Positions 50,399-59,121 of a DNA stretch of 64,000 bases are shown here, one piece after another (position 1 is the stretch's first letter; every line of letters starts with the position of its first letter). The DNA lies in NCBI GenBank assembly GCA_031296755.1, contig JAUMMZ010000045.1:1-64000 (forward strand), read 5' to 3'. The notes beneath the pieces were generated by a model. The model did no database searches. It had not been told where the DNA came from and worked only from the letters and a program-made list of their open reading frames with translations. Made by a program: the position numbers and the translations under genes. Source of the DNA: Collinsella sp. (lineage in GTDB: Bacteria; Actinomycetota; Coriobacteriia; Coriobacteriales; Coriobacteriaceae).

Positions 50399-51583
50399 TC
50401 ACATCTTTCGCAAATAATTCAATTGAAACACAACTACCATCATAATTGAAAATACACCAAGTCCTGTAACGAGAATTGAGAACATCGCGATGCTCGTGAA
50501 CAGCGAAACAAGGAGTGTTGAAATAACAACAGCAACCGATTGCAAAGACTCCCTAATTGAAAACAGGCTTATCGATTCAGATCCGTCTCTCGCCAAATCC
50601 TGCAGCGATGTTATGAGAAGCACATCTTGAATGGCGTTTCCGGCACCGACGATAAAAAGGAAAATAAACGATATCCCAGACGCATAGCGATAGCCAAACG
50701 CCAGATACGCACCGAGCGCAAGATACGTCACAAAACAATATGATTTAACGCAATCGGAACCACTGATTAAACGACCATATATTGTATTTCCGAACAACAG
50801 TCCGATTGTAAGACTACTCTGAAGGAATCCGTATTGTATCGATGACGAGTCAAATTGCAATTGCGCTATAGCTGGCAAAAGAGAATTCAGAGAGCCGAAT
50901 GCCACGCCACTAGAAATATCGATTAATAGGAAACCAATTGCCAAGTGCTTCGCGCTAAGATCACTAAATGCAGTCCTGTTTTTTTCATTTTTGCTTATCC
51001 CCTCTTTATCATTAACCTCGATAACCGACGGAACATCTCGCAGCAACCAGAACGACGCGGCAAAAGAAAGCGCGTCTAATGCAAGAACAGCCTCCGCCCC
51101 AAATTGAGCGACAACAAAACCGCCGGCAACTGGCCCCAGAACCATCATCAAATTCTGCAGAAACCCAAACGAATTATTAATTACGTCGCGATTGATACTA
51201 TTCGTATTGGCTCTTAACAACGAGTAAAAGCAGGGCATTTCAACCGTTCGGCAAAGCGATACCGCGCACGTAATAGCAAACATACTCCATTTACTATCAA
51301 CAAAAATATAGCAAACGAATAATCCCGCGCGAATTAAGTCTGCCAATCTCATGGCCTGCAGTGTCCCGATACCCATCTTCTGAGGCAGCTGCGCGAGCGA
51401 AACTGAAAACAGAGAGGGGGCAAATCTGCAGCAGACCATCAAAGCAGTTGCAGAAACATCGTGAGTTACCTCGTAAATCAGCATTGGCAAAGCAATATTC
51501 GCACACCAATTGCCTATTTCGCTTATCCCTCTAGCAATATATAGGACCCGAACCGGATGGCTAGCTCTCAATACCGTGAACAT
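50399..51583 (-). CDS. MFS transporter, likely exporter of the island
   Basis: About 394 residues with the 12-helix major-facilitator pattern, starting MFTVLRASHPVRVLYIARG. A basic/acidic loop lies between helices 6 and 7 (EVNDKEGISKNEKNRT). It overlaps the DUF2087 gene by 23 bases and precedes the radical SAM gene by eight, so all are one operon. It resembles the exporters of small peptides or antibiotics; the cargo could be the modified peptide. The ATG at 51583 is chosen over the preceding GTG. Confidence 0.82.
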   Translation of the reverse strand: MFTVLRASHPVRVLYIARGISEIGNWCANIALPMLIYEVTHDVSATALMVCCRFAPSLFSVSLAQLPQKMGIGTLQAMRLADLIRAGLFVCYIFVDSKWSMFAITCAVSLCRTVEMPCFYSLLRANTNSINRDVINNSFGFLQNLMMVLGPVAGGFVVAQFGAEAVLALDALSFAASFWLLRDVPSVIEVNDKEGISKNEKNRTAFSDLSAKHLAIGFLLIDISSGVAFGSLNSLLPAIAQLQFDSSSIQYGFLQSSLTIGLLFGNTIYGRLISGSDCVKSYCFVTYLALGAYLAFGYRYASGISFIFLFIVGAGNAIQDVLLITSLQDLARDGSESISLFSIRESLQSVAVVISTLLVSLFTSIAMFSILVTGLGVFSIMMVVVFQLNYLRKM

Positions 51584-51842
51584 CACGATTAACCTCGTAT
51601 TTCAGGCCTCGTTCATCCCTTAATAGGAATCCATAATCAACCAAGTACCGCCTCAACACGGCATAATCAGGATAGAGCTGTGACAGCACACGATTAACCT
51701 GAAGCTCCGTATAACTTGTATTTAATTCAAAGAAAGAGACGGCCCATAGCAGCATGATTCTTTTATAGCTTTCCTTTTTTGGAATTGAAACCAGCTCGCC
51801 ATTCTTGAGAAATCGTTTTTTAAAGTCTATTAGCTCATCCAT
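51561..51842 (-). CDS. DUF2087 domain protein
   Basis: 93 residues: FLKNGELVSIPKKESYKRI at the start, then YTELQVNRVLSQLYPDYAVL and RRYLVDYGFLLRDERGLKYE. These match DUF2087, a short domain often found behind DNA-binding domains and of unsettled role. No separate helix-turn-helix is visible here. It is the first gene of the operon, so it may regulate it. GGAGGATG precedes the ATG. Confidence 0.78.
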   Translation of the reverse strand: MDELIDFKKRFLKNGELVSIPKKESYKRIMLLWAVSFFELNTSYTELQVNRVLSQLYPDYAVLRRYLVDYGFLLRDERGLKYEVNRDVHGIES

Positions 51843-51869
51843 TCACATCCTCCATTTCATACGCATCTA

Positions 51870-51898
51870 ATACTAAAAATGCATACGCTTTAGGTCAT
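51870..51898 (-). promoter_or_regulatory. Candidate promoter of the island operon
   Basis: On the minus strand ATGACC (51898-51893) and TAGTAT (51875-51870) are 17 bases apart and lie 28 bases before the DUF2087 start. Confidence 0.5.
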
Positions 51899-51921
51899 CG
51901 CATTCGGCTTCTTTATTCGAA

Positions 51922-52161
51922 CTAAACTCGAACTAATCTAAATGATTTGCTCAAACACTCTTCGAAAGCTCGTTTTTCACTCTGAGTAAAATGCCCTTCC
52001 CAGTCAGTCCACGAACAGGAAGGCAACTCACAGCGAGCGGAGTCGAAGCCCTCTGCCGTCGGTCGTTCAAAATGCACGACAACCTTTTCGATATCCTCAT
52101 CTGCAATCAGGTCAGAATGAACGACCTCGGTACCGTCTTCGAATGTCATATACGGGTACAT
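51922..52161 (-). CDS. Conserved small protein of unknown function (79 residues)
   Basis: Starts MYPYMTFEDGTEVVHSDLIA and continues VVVHFERPTAEGFDSARCEL (parts), then PSCSWTDWEGHFTQSEKRAF. It is acidic and soluble. Similar short proteins occur in gut Gram-positives, but I know no function. GAGGTGG stands eight bases before the ATG at 52161; the frame is open to 52203. Its 3' end carries a tandem TCGAACTAAAC/TCGAACTAATC repeat. It is in the same direction as the AT-rich operon but has its own stop 80 bases before it. Confidence 0.65.
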   Translation of the reverse strand: MYPYMTFEDGTEVVHSDLIADEDIEKVVVHFERPTAEGFDSARCELPSCSWTDWEGHFTQSEKRAFEECLSKSFRLVRV

Positions 52162-52336
52162 CACGTAAACCACCTCGCAATCGTAAATCCAGTTTAGCAT
52201 CAAGCTATTGCACCAAAGACAGCAAGCCCCCCTTGATGAGTTGATGGTATCTGTTAAATGTCACGTACGATTCACATCTGGTGGGTACCCTGATGGCTAC
52301 ACGAAACGAAGCAGATTTACACCGGGAGGACCCCGT

Positions 52337-53290
52337 ATGACAACCAAGTACACCGACGCGCCGCGCACGCGCGTCATGACGCCGGCATCGCTCAACAACG
52401 GCGTGCACGAGAACCATTCCATCGGACAGACCATGGCCATCGCGCCCAAAAAGGGCCTGTTTGACGACATTTCCATTCCCCAAATCATCGCCGGCGCCGC
52501 AGCTGCCGCCACGAGCGTCGCGCTTGCCTCCAAGATCGGTATCGCCGGATCGGTGATCGGTGCCGCCGTGAGCTCGGTCATCACCGTTGTGTCCTCGCAG
52601 GTCTACCGCCACTTTATCTCTGCCAGCGCCGAAGCCCTCAAAGGTACGCACGCCACCGTCGACTACCCCGCCGGCGCCTATGAACCCGTTGAATTAAATG
52701 CCGAGGAGCACTTAGGCGGCGCCGCGACTACCCAGGAGATGCGCCAGATTGCAGGGCGCGCGACCACGGCGCGCGTCGCCCCCGACAGCCTGCGCGCCAA
52801 GGCGGCGGCAGAGCGCAGCCAGACGCAAAAGAAGGTCATCATCTTCTCGATCGCCATCGCCATCGTCGCGGTTATCGCCTGCACCGCTGCCATCCTTATC
52901 ACCACCGCCGGTGAGGGTCTGGGCGAGCGTCCCGAGCCGATTCTGTCGTCACGCACGACCGAGCACGACGCGGACAGCACTGGTCAATCGCAAAGCCAGC
53001 AGGACGACTCGCAGGGCACCTCCGCATCCACCGACTCGTCCTCGAACACCCCCGATCAGTCGCAGGGCGCCGATTCTTCTGTGAACAACAACGGTACGCA
53101 ATCCGGCACAACCGACTCAAGCCAAACGACTGACGGCTCTCAACCGAGCACGGGCGACCAGACGAGCGACACCACGTCGGGAACGGGCTCAGCAGACAGC
53201 AGCAACACCAGCAACTCGAACAGCTCGAGTGGAACCGCGTCCGGCACGGCATCTGACAGCTCGAGCCAAGGCACGGCATCGGGCAACTAA
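52337..53290 (+). CDS. Membrane protein with Ser/Thr/Gln-rich extracellular tail
   Basis: 317 residues. A hydrophobic region at about 48-85 (IIAGAAAAATSVALASKIG, quoted in part) may be one or two helices, followed by a single span at about 165-187 (VIIFSIAIAIVAVIACTAAI). The C-terminal 130 residues are low-complexity Ser, Thr, Gln, Asp and Asn, likely outside the cell. No domain was recognised. GGGAGGA precedes the ATG at 52337. It stands alone, with a strong terminator after it. Confidence 0.75.
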   Translation: MTTKYTDAPRTRVMTPASLNNGVHENHSIGQTMAIAPKKGLFDDISIPQIIAGAAAAATSVALASKIGIAGSVIGAAVSSVITVVSSQVYRHFISASAEALKGTHATVDYPAGAYEPVELNAEEHLGGAATTQEMRQIAGRATTARVAPDSLRAKAAAERSQTQKKVIIFSIAIAIVAVIACTAAILITTAGEGLGERPEPILSSRTTEHDADSTGQSQSQQDDSQGTSASTDSSSNTPDQSQGADSSVNNNGTQSGTTDSSQTTDGSQPSTGDQTSDTTSGTGSADSSNTSNSNSSSGTASGTASDSSSQGTASGN

Positions 53291-53324
53291 GCACGTTTGC
53301 CCCTCATAGATAATCGACCTGTAT

Positions 53325-53358
53325 AACGGGCGCGAACCGGCAACGGTCGCGCCCGTTT
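53325..53358 (+). terminator. Terminator after the Ser/Thr-rich membrane protein gene
   Basis: AACGGGCGCGAACC pairs with GGTCGCGCCCGTTT (one offset) and is followed by TTTG. Confidence 0.8.
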
Positions 53359-53428
53359 GCCTTGGGCGCCGAGGTAGCAAGCCCCGCGCGATGGTAAGAT
53401 GCTTTGGTGTGTAAAGAGGAGATTTGCC

Positions 53429-54727
53429 ATGAGCAAGACAATAGTTAAGCCCACGCTATCGCTGGGCAACCACATCTATCTGTATCGTCTGCTGCGTGAT
53501 GCGATTGGGTGCGGCAAGCAAACGTTTATGACGCAGGTCGAGGAGGCGCTCGCTGCTGGTGACATGGCCGCTTATGACCTGGGCTTCGAGTCCACGCGCG
53601 AGCTGCTCGAGGAGCTCGACGACTGCATAAGGCTGACCGTCTTTAAGGGCGGTCGCCTGTATGCCACGCTCATCGCCAACGAGGCCTGGGATGCCGCCCT
53701 TGCCAAGGGCGAGGACAAGCCCAAGGCTGCCAAGGGTGCCAAGCAGTCCTACAAAAAGAAAAAGCGCGGCGAGAAGGACCTCAAGGCCGTGCGCCCCAAG
53801 CACGTTAAGCGTCCCGAGCCTGAAGCCATGGTTGAAGCCGTGCCAGAATCCGAGCCCGAGGCAGAGATTGAAGTCGCTATTGAGGTAACGGCAGAAGCCG
53901 AAACCGAAACCACCGCCACGACTGATCCCGAAGTCATATCCGAGCAGGAAGCCACTGCGGAGCTCAACGAAGCTCCCAAGTCGACAACCGAAAAAACCGC
54001 CGACCAACCCGAGACGCCTTCGTTCCAAAACAGTGATGTCTTTAGCGACGAGGCCGAGGACGATCAGCCCGCCGATCAAGACGCTACCGAGTCGACGCCG
54101 AAGCCCGAGACGCCGCAGCCCGCCATCTCGCTCACGGTCGTCTATGACCCCGAGAACGCCAACGCCGGCATCACCACTATGGCATCCACGCCCATCGAGG
54201 CAAAGTCGAGCGTCGAGAATGAGAGCGCGATGCAGGTTGAGTTTGAAACTGCAGCTGTAGACGCGCCCGTCACCGTGAAGCCCGCAGATTCCGCAGTTAA
54301 GCCGGAACCGGTGCCTGAGCCCGCACCCGTCATCGAATCCGTGCCCACCTCTACTTGCGACCAAGTTCCCGCACCGGCACCGGCTTCGGTACCCGCAGCG
54401 GCCCCAACCCCCGCACCCGCAGCGCCCGCCATCCCTGAGGACTTCCCCGTCGATTTCGCAACCGAGGTCTTCTGCCCCGGCCCGCTTCTGCACCAGTTGT
54501 CGACCTATCTCCCCTACGGCGCCGACACGCTCGGCATTGTCGGCGAGTACTACTGGATCGCCCGCGAGCGCGGTACCATCGAGGCCGCGCGAAACCGCGC
54601 AAACTTCCCCCTGTGCTACACGCAGGCCGGCGAGCGCCGCGAGGTTACCGTGCGCATCCGCCGCAACACCACCGGCGGTCTCGGAGCCGCCTGGGCCATC
54701 GACAAGGTCGAAGCCCCGGTCGAGTAA
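53429..54727 (+). CDS. Protein of unknown function with a long Pro/Glu/Ala-rich middle
   Basis: 432 residues. A folded N-terminal part (about 1-95) includes QVEEALAAGDMAAYDLGFES and TVFKGGRLYATLIANEAWD. Then comes a basic stretch (SYKKKKRGEKDLKAVRPKH), a long disordered acidic and Pro-rich region (about 130-345), and a folded C-terminal part (LLHQLSTYLPYGADTLGIVG, YYWIARERG, VTVRIRRNT). I do not recognise a family. AGAGGAG precedes the ATG at 53429. The two folded ends joined by a long linker suggest a tether or adaptor. Confidence 0.72.
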   Translation: MSKTIVKPTLSLGNHIYLYRLLRDAIGCGKQTFMTQVEEALAAGDMAAYDLGFESTRELLEELDDCIRLTVFKGGRLYATLIANEAWDAALAKGEDKPKAAKGAKQSYKKKKRGEKDLKAVRPKHVKRPEPEAMVEAVPESEPEAEIEVAIEVTAEAETETTATTDPEVISEQEATAELNEAPKSTTEKTADQPETPSFQNSDVFSDEAEDDQPADQDATESTPKPETPQPAISLTVVYDPENANAGITTMASTPIEAKSSVENESAMQVEFETAAVDAPVTVKPADSAVKPEPVPEPAPVIESVPTSTCDQVPAPAPASVPAAAPTPAPAAPAIPEDFPVDFATEVFCPGPLLHQLSTYLPYGADTLGIVGEYYWIARERGTIEAARNRANFPLCYTQAGERREVTVRIRRNTTGGLGAAWAIDKVEAPVE

Positions 54728-54728
54728 A

Positions 54729-54768
54729 AAACGGCCTCGGATAGCCAATTGACCATCCGAGGCCGTTT
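54729..54768. terminator. Bidirectional terminator between convergent genes
   Basis: AAACGGCCTCGGAT and ATCCGAGGCCGTTT form a perfect 14-bp stem with A and T ends. Confidence 0.88.
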
Positions 54769-54781
54769 GAATTCAGGCCTT

Positions 54782-55174
54782 TTAGTTGTCATCGGTGCAT
54801 ATAGACACCAGAGAAGCAAGCTCATCCTCAAGTTGCGGAGCAAAGTATCTAAAAGAAACCTGCGCTCCAGTCGGTATCGACTCAATCATATTCGCAGCAT
54901 TATCTGAAACTCGGTACGATGCAGTTTCACCTGTCTTCAAATCCTCTATTGAACAGACAGAGTCTTCAGCATCAATCGACCTAAGCACGCCTTTTCCTTG
55001 TAACATCACATCGGCATGCCCGCCAGCTATTTCTAATGAACCTGAGTCTGTCGCAGTCACTTCTCCGGAACCTCCGCGCGATATCTCTTCCTTTGTTGAA
55101 CAGCCCACCAATGAAGCCATCAGCACCAAAGACAGAGCTAGACGAATCGCCCTACTTCGAAAAAGTCGTTCCAT
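54782..55174 (-). CDS. Lipoprotein of unknown function, overlapping the protease gene
   Basis: About 130 residues. The signal sequence MERLFRSRAIRLALSLVLMA ends in the lipobox LVGC (Cys25). The mature part is about 105 residues with VCSIEDLKTGETASYRV and VSFRYFAPQLEDELASL. The frame overlaps the end of the protease gene by 23 bases, so they are coupled. A protease inhibitor or partner is possible from that position, but nothing in the sequence proves it. The start is uncertain (other ATGs at 55186 and 55201). Confidence 0.68.
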   Translation of the reverse strand: MERLFRSRAIRLALSLVLMASLVGCSTKEEISRGGSGEVTATDSGSLEIAGGHADVMLQGKGVLRSIDAEDSVCSIEDLKTGETASYRVSDNAANMIESIPTGAQVSFRYFAPQLEDELASLVSICTDDN

Positions 55175-56279
55175 AAGTCCACGCATAATAGCTCTGATCA
55201 TACTTCAGGAAGGATAAAGATGAATTCCAGCCGTCCGCTATGCCAATCATCTGCCTTGTCTCTCCAGTTTTCTTACCAGTAAGTGTGGCGTAAGCCTCCG
55301 CTGTTACAGAATGGGCTGATCCGTTGTACAAACTCGCATGTAAAACATTCGGTCTATTAGAGTTAATCTCATTTTGAATGCTCGCGACAGCCGGAGAGGA
55401 GACAGTGCGGGCGATAAGAGTACTTCCTCTGCTTGCGCAGTAATTTGTAAACCCCGTTGCACAGGTTGATATCGGCGTTCCACCCAAAACAACGCCGGGA
55501 ACAGTCTGTTCTTCATCGGAAAGAGCATGGGTATTGGTGTAATTCCATATCTGCATATATTGCGAAGGGTCGCTATATAAATTGGCAATGCCATACAGTT
55601 CCGCAACGTTCGAAAAAGCTGTCACCATACAAGCATAGTGGGCGGTAAGCCTCTTAATCTCGCTTTCATCATATGACATAAACTGAGAAATGGAACGAAA
55701 TCCAGATACTGTGTAATCCTGCATTTGAGTTGCGTAAATTACAACATCGTTCCAGCTTGAGGGTTTATTCGATAAAACGACAGGCCGTCCTTCTATGGAA
55801 ACAGCCGGGATTGTTCTTCCGCAATTTGTTGTTATTGAACCGTCCAAAGATTGCACGCCGAATTCGAATGGATTGATCATTACGACTGGGTTATTGAACG
55901 AATAAGACTCGACACCAAGATCTCCTCCCCGATCCATAGGGCTGACTAAGCCGTCTCCAAAACGATATCCCGTAAGTATTTCATCATCTGAAGCATCTAA
56001 AACCAAATAGCCCGCGGCTCTATTGGATGTCACAACCGGAACAATGTAACCAAGCGGGGACCCATCAACATCTACAAAAGGAATAGGGTCAGAAGGCGTA
56101 TACGAATAGCCGAGGAGTCCCTTTATATATTTATCGGCAAGCTCTTGCGCAATTTCAGAAGTAAATTGTATCTGCTCACCATCAATATTGCCCGTCGAAG
56201 CAAAAACCTCTTTCGGACGTGCGGCTAAGGCGACAATTGAAGACGCGACAAGTTGCAGAAAACGACGACGCGAAAGCAC
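55152..56279 (-). CDS. Tat-exported papain-like cysteine protease (streptopain/C39-like)
   Basis: 375 residues. The N-terminal SRRRFLQLVA is a twin-arginine signal followed by a hydrophobic stretch. A possible propeptide (about residues 35-170) leads to the catalytic part: Cys in HYACMVTAFSNVAELYG (about residue 217), His in GSAHSVTAEAYA (about 322) and Asn in ADGWNSSLSF. This order is that of streptopain-like proteases. The GTG start has AAAGAAGAA upstream. The gene is more AT-rich than the DNA around it. It overlaps a lipoprotein gene. Confidence 0.8.
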   Translation of the reverse strand: MLSRRRFLQLVASSIVALAARPKEVFASTGNIDGEQIQFTSEIAQELADKYIKGLLGYSYTPSDPIPFVDVDGSPLGYIVPVVTSNRAAGYLVLDASDDEILTGYRFGDGLVSPMDRGGDLGVESYSFNNPVVMINPFEFGVQSLDGSITTNCGRTIPAVSIEGRPVVLSNKPSSWNDVVIYATQMQDYTVSGFRSISQFMSYDESEIKRLTAHYACMVTAFSNVAELYGIANLYSDPSQYMQIWNYTNTHALSDEEQTVPGVVLGGTPISTCATGFTNYCASRGSTLIARTVSSPAVASIQNEINSNRPNVLHASLYNGSAHSVTAEAYATLTGKKTGETRQMIGIADGWNSSLSFLKYDQSYYAWTYGTTFSK

Positions 56280-56522
56280 ATGTTCTTCTTTCTAGAGAAG
56301 CGACTTATAAGGTACTCCTATTCTATAATCTTTTTTTTAACGTTACAGCACTGGTTATATTTCAATTCGATTTGCTTATGTCCTTGCAACCCAATGCGTC
56401 TTTACGTTTTAAACGGAATTAGAAAATCACTCATAGCAAAAACGGGCTTTAATCCCAAAGAGATGACTTTGATTATGAATCAAACCAGCAGCCAGGGCAT
56501 AGCTGCAGTGCAATCGCTACAA

Positions 56523-56550
56523 GAAAGGCCGCCCTTGGTGGCGGCCTTTC
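56523..56550 (-). terminator. Terminator after ettA
   Basis: GAAAGGCCGCC and GGCGGCCTTTC form a perfect 11-bp stem. Confidence 0.8.
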
Positions 56551-56559
56551 TACTTGCTA

Positions 56560-58239
56560 CTAGTCGCGCGTCAGCTTGCGGTGGATACGATGCGGCTGGG
56601 CTGCGTCCTCGCCCAGGCGCTCGATACGGTTGGCTTGATAGGCCTCAAAGTTGCCCTCGAACCAATACCAGTTGCCCGGATTCTCGTCGGTGCCCTCCCA
56701 CGCCAGAATGTGCGTGGCGACGCGGTCCAGGAACATACGGTCGTGGCTAATGACCACCGAGCAGCCCGGGAACTCGAGCAGCGCCGCTTCGAGCGAGGAC
56801 AGCGTCTCGACGTCGAGATCGTTCGTGGGCTCGTCGAGGAGCAGCAGGTTGCCGCCCTGCTTGAGCGTAAGCGCCAGGTTCAGACGGTTACGCTCGCCAC
56901 CGGAGAGTACGCCAGCGCGCTTCTGCTGGTCCTGGCCCTTAAAGCCAAAGCTCGCCACATAAGCACGGCTCGGAACCTCGGTCTCGCCGACCATCATGTG
57001 GTCCAGGCCGTCCGAGACGACCTCCCACAGGTTCTTATCGGGGTCGATGCCGGAACGGTTCTGGTCGACGTAAGAAATCTTGACGGTCTCGCCCACCTCG
57101 AGCTCGCCCGAAGTAAGCGGCTCCAGACCCACAATCGTCTTGAACAGCGTGGTCTTACCGACACCGTTGGGGCCGATGACGCCCACGATGCCGTTGCGCG
57201 GCAGGGTGAATGATAGGTCGTCGATGAGCACACGGCCATCGAACTCCTTATGCAGGTGATGGGCCTCGAGCACCTTGTTGCCCAGGCGCGGTCCGACGGG
57301 AATGCGGATGTCGGTCCAGTCGAGCTTCTGGCTTGCGCGGGCCTCGGCCTCCATCTCCTCGTAGCGAGCCAGACGGGCCTTGTTCTTGGCCTGGCGAGCC
57401 TTGGGCGAGCTGCGTACCCACTCGAGCTCGGCCTCCATGCGCTTGGCGAGCTTGGCGTCGCGGTTGCCCTGCGCCTCGATACGGGCGGCCTTGGTCTCCA
57501 GATACGTGGAGTAGTTGCCCTTGTAGGGATAAAGGTGACCGCGGTCGACCTCGCAGATCCACTCGGCAACGTTATCCAGGAAGTAGCGATCGTGCGTGAC
57601 GGCAAGCACCGCGCCCTGGTAGTTGTGCAGGAAGTGCTCGAGCCACAGGATCGATTCGGCGTCCAGGTGGTTCGTGGGCTCGTCGAGCAGCAGCAGGTCG
57701 GGAGCCTCGAGCAGCAGCTTGCACAGGGCCACGCGACGGCGCTCGCCGCCGGAAAGTACGTTGACCGGCATGTCGGAATCGGGCAGCTGCAGGGCGTCCA
57801 TGGCCTGGCCGAGCTTGGAATCGATATCCCAGCCGTCGGCGGCGTCGATCTCGTCCTGGAGCTTTCCCATCTCGGCCATGAGGGCGTCCATGTCGCAATC
57901 CGGGTCGCACATCTCCTCGCCGATCTTATTGAAGCGATCGACCTTGGCGATCATGTCGCCAAATGCCATGCGCACGTTCTCGATGACGGTCTTGTCGTCG
58001 TCGAGCGGCGGCTCCTGCTGCAGGATGCCCACGGTGTAGCCGGGGGTGAGCCTGGCATCGCCGTTGGAGACCTCCTCGATGCCGGCCATGATCTTGAGCA
58101 GGGTCGACTTGCCCATGCCGTTGGGACCCACGACGCCGATCTTGGCACCGGGGTAGAAGCTCAGGGTCACGTCGTCAAGGATTACCTTGTCGCCATGGGC
58201 CTTACGAGCCTGATACATCTGATAAATGAACTCCGCCAC
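56560..58239 (-). CDS. ettA: ABC-F translation factor EttA
   Basis: Binds the ribosomal E site and gates entry into elongation according to energy state. It has two ABC domains and no membrane segment. The start VAEFIYQMYQARKAHGDKVI is typical. Walker A1 is GPNGMGKST (Met in place of the usual Ala), with signature LSGGERRR and the linker containing an arm (about residues 240-300). Walker A2 is GPNGVGKTT, signature LSGGERNR. The GTG at 58239 is preferred to the ATG two codons earlier, because AAGGAG is eight bases from the GTG but only two from the ATG. Confidence 0.93.
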   Translation of the reverse strand: MAEFIYQMYQARKAHGDKVILDDVTLSFYPGAKIGVVGPNGMGKSTLLKIMAGIEEVSNGDARLTPGYTVGILQQEPPLDDDKTVIENVRMAFGDMIAKVDRFNKIGEEMCDPDCDMDALMAEMGKLQDEIDAADGWDIDSKLGQAMDALQLPDSDMPVNVLSGGERRRVALCKLLLEAPDLLLLDEPTNHLDAESILWLEHFLHNYQGAVLAVTHDRYFLDNVAEWICEVDRGHLYPYKGNYSTYLETKAARIEAQGNRDAKLAKRMEAELEWVRSSPKARQAKNKARLARYEEMEAEARASQKLDWTDIRIPVGPRLGNKVLEAHHLHKEFDGRVLIDDLSFTLPRNGIVGVIGPNGVGKTTLFKTIVGLEPLTSGELEVGETVKISYVDQNRSGIDPDKNLWEVVSDGLDHMMVGETEVPSRAYVASFGFKGQDQQKRAGVLSGGERNRLNLALTLKQGGNLLLLDEPTNDLDVETLSSLEAALLEFPGCSVVISHDRMFLDRVATHILAWEGTDENPGNWYWFEGNFEAYQANRIERLGEDAAQPHRIHRKLTRD

Positions 58240-58323
58240 AGTCATTTCTCCTTATCTAGCTGCGGAAATCTTCTCACCCTCTCCGTTTTGGAAAAAGCGG
58301 AGAGGCAGTTCGCGCGTTCTAAT

Positions 58324-58352
58324 AAAAAGGGGCATGGTTGCCCATACCCCCT
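58324..58352 (-). terminator. Terminator after sdpI
   Basis: On the minus strand GGGG(T)ATGG and CCAT(G)CCCC form a stem followed by TTTTT. Confidence 0.8.
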
Positions 58353-58416
58353 AATACTACCTGGGAAAAGTCCCCCGGAACATACTATGAACTGCGTACG
58401 CTAGTTTTCCGCAACC

Positions 58417-59121
58417 TTAACGAGCGGCTCGCTGCGATTTGCGCCACAACAGATACGAGTAGACGTAGACGGCTCCAACCGAACCAAACGCCAGAACCGC
58501 AATCACCGCGGCGACGACTTCACTCGAAAGCACGCTGCCTGCCACGCCCATCACAATCAGGCCAATACCCAGCACCATAAAGCAGGCGCCGCCAAAACGC
58601 TGCGTACGGCGCCAGTTCTCGGGATCGGCAAGCGCCCAAGGTGTCTTGATACCGAGCGTATAGTTCTGCTTCACACGCGGCAAGTAGTTGCCTACGCCGA
58701 TGAACAGCAAACCGATAGCACCGGAAATCAGCACGTTGACCGAACCGACCGCCGGCACCACGCCCCAGACCGTAAGCTCTCCCAGCCAGCTTACGGCACA
58801 CATGAACAAGGTAAAGGCGATTACGAAGCCCTGATAGAACTTGCCCGAGGTTCGATATGCCTCACCTTTGGGATCGATGTGCGGCACCACGCGGAACATT
58901 GCAAGAAGTGCCAGAGGCAGCACGCCGAGCGCGGAGGCCATCCAGCTAGGGCCCCAACCGTCGACGGCGCCGTTCGCTCCCCAGTGCGTGGGAATCTGCG
59001 CAGGCAAGCTCGGCATCACTATGAGGTGCACTACGACATTGGCGACGCACAGAGCGATCAGCGCAATCCACACACGCCGCGATACCCCCGTGGCGTGAAT
59101 GCCCTTGTTTTCGTTATTCAT
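58417..59121 (-). CDS. SdpI-family membrane protein
   Basis: About 234 residues with six hydrophobic segments. The N-terminal region has PSLPAQIPTHWGANGAVDGW, the DUF1648 segment of SdpI proteins, and LPRVKQNYTLGIKTPWAL, the SdpI-specific loop. In B. subtilis SdpI gives immunity to the SdpC toxin and binds SdpR at the membrane. No toxin gene is in the window. GGTGATAAGG precedes the ATG at 59121, which overlaps the upstream regulator by eight bases. Confidence 0.88.
   Translation of the reverse strand: MNNENKGIHATGVSRRVWIALIALCVANVVVHLIVMPSLPAQIPTHWGANGAVDGWGPSWMASALGVLPLALLAMFRVVPHIDPKGEAYRTSGKFYQGFVIAFTLFMCAVSWLGELTVWGVVPAVGSVNVLISGAIGLLFIGVGNYLPRVKQNYTLGIKTPWALADPENWRRTQRFGGACFMVLGIGLIVMGVAGSVLSSEVVAAVIAVLAFGSVGAVYVYSYLLWRKSQRAAR

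Noticed and set aside
57250..58404. 384-codon plus-strand frame opposite ettA
   Set aside because: Antisense to Walker motifs of a clear ABC-F gene.
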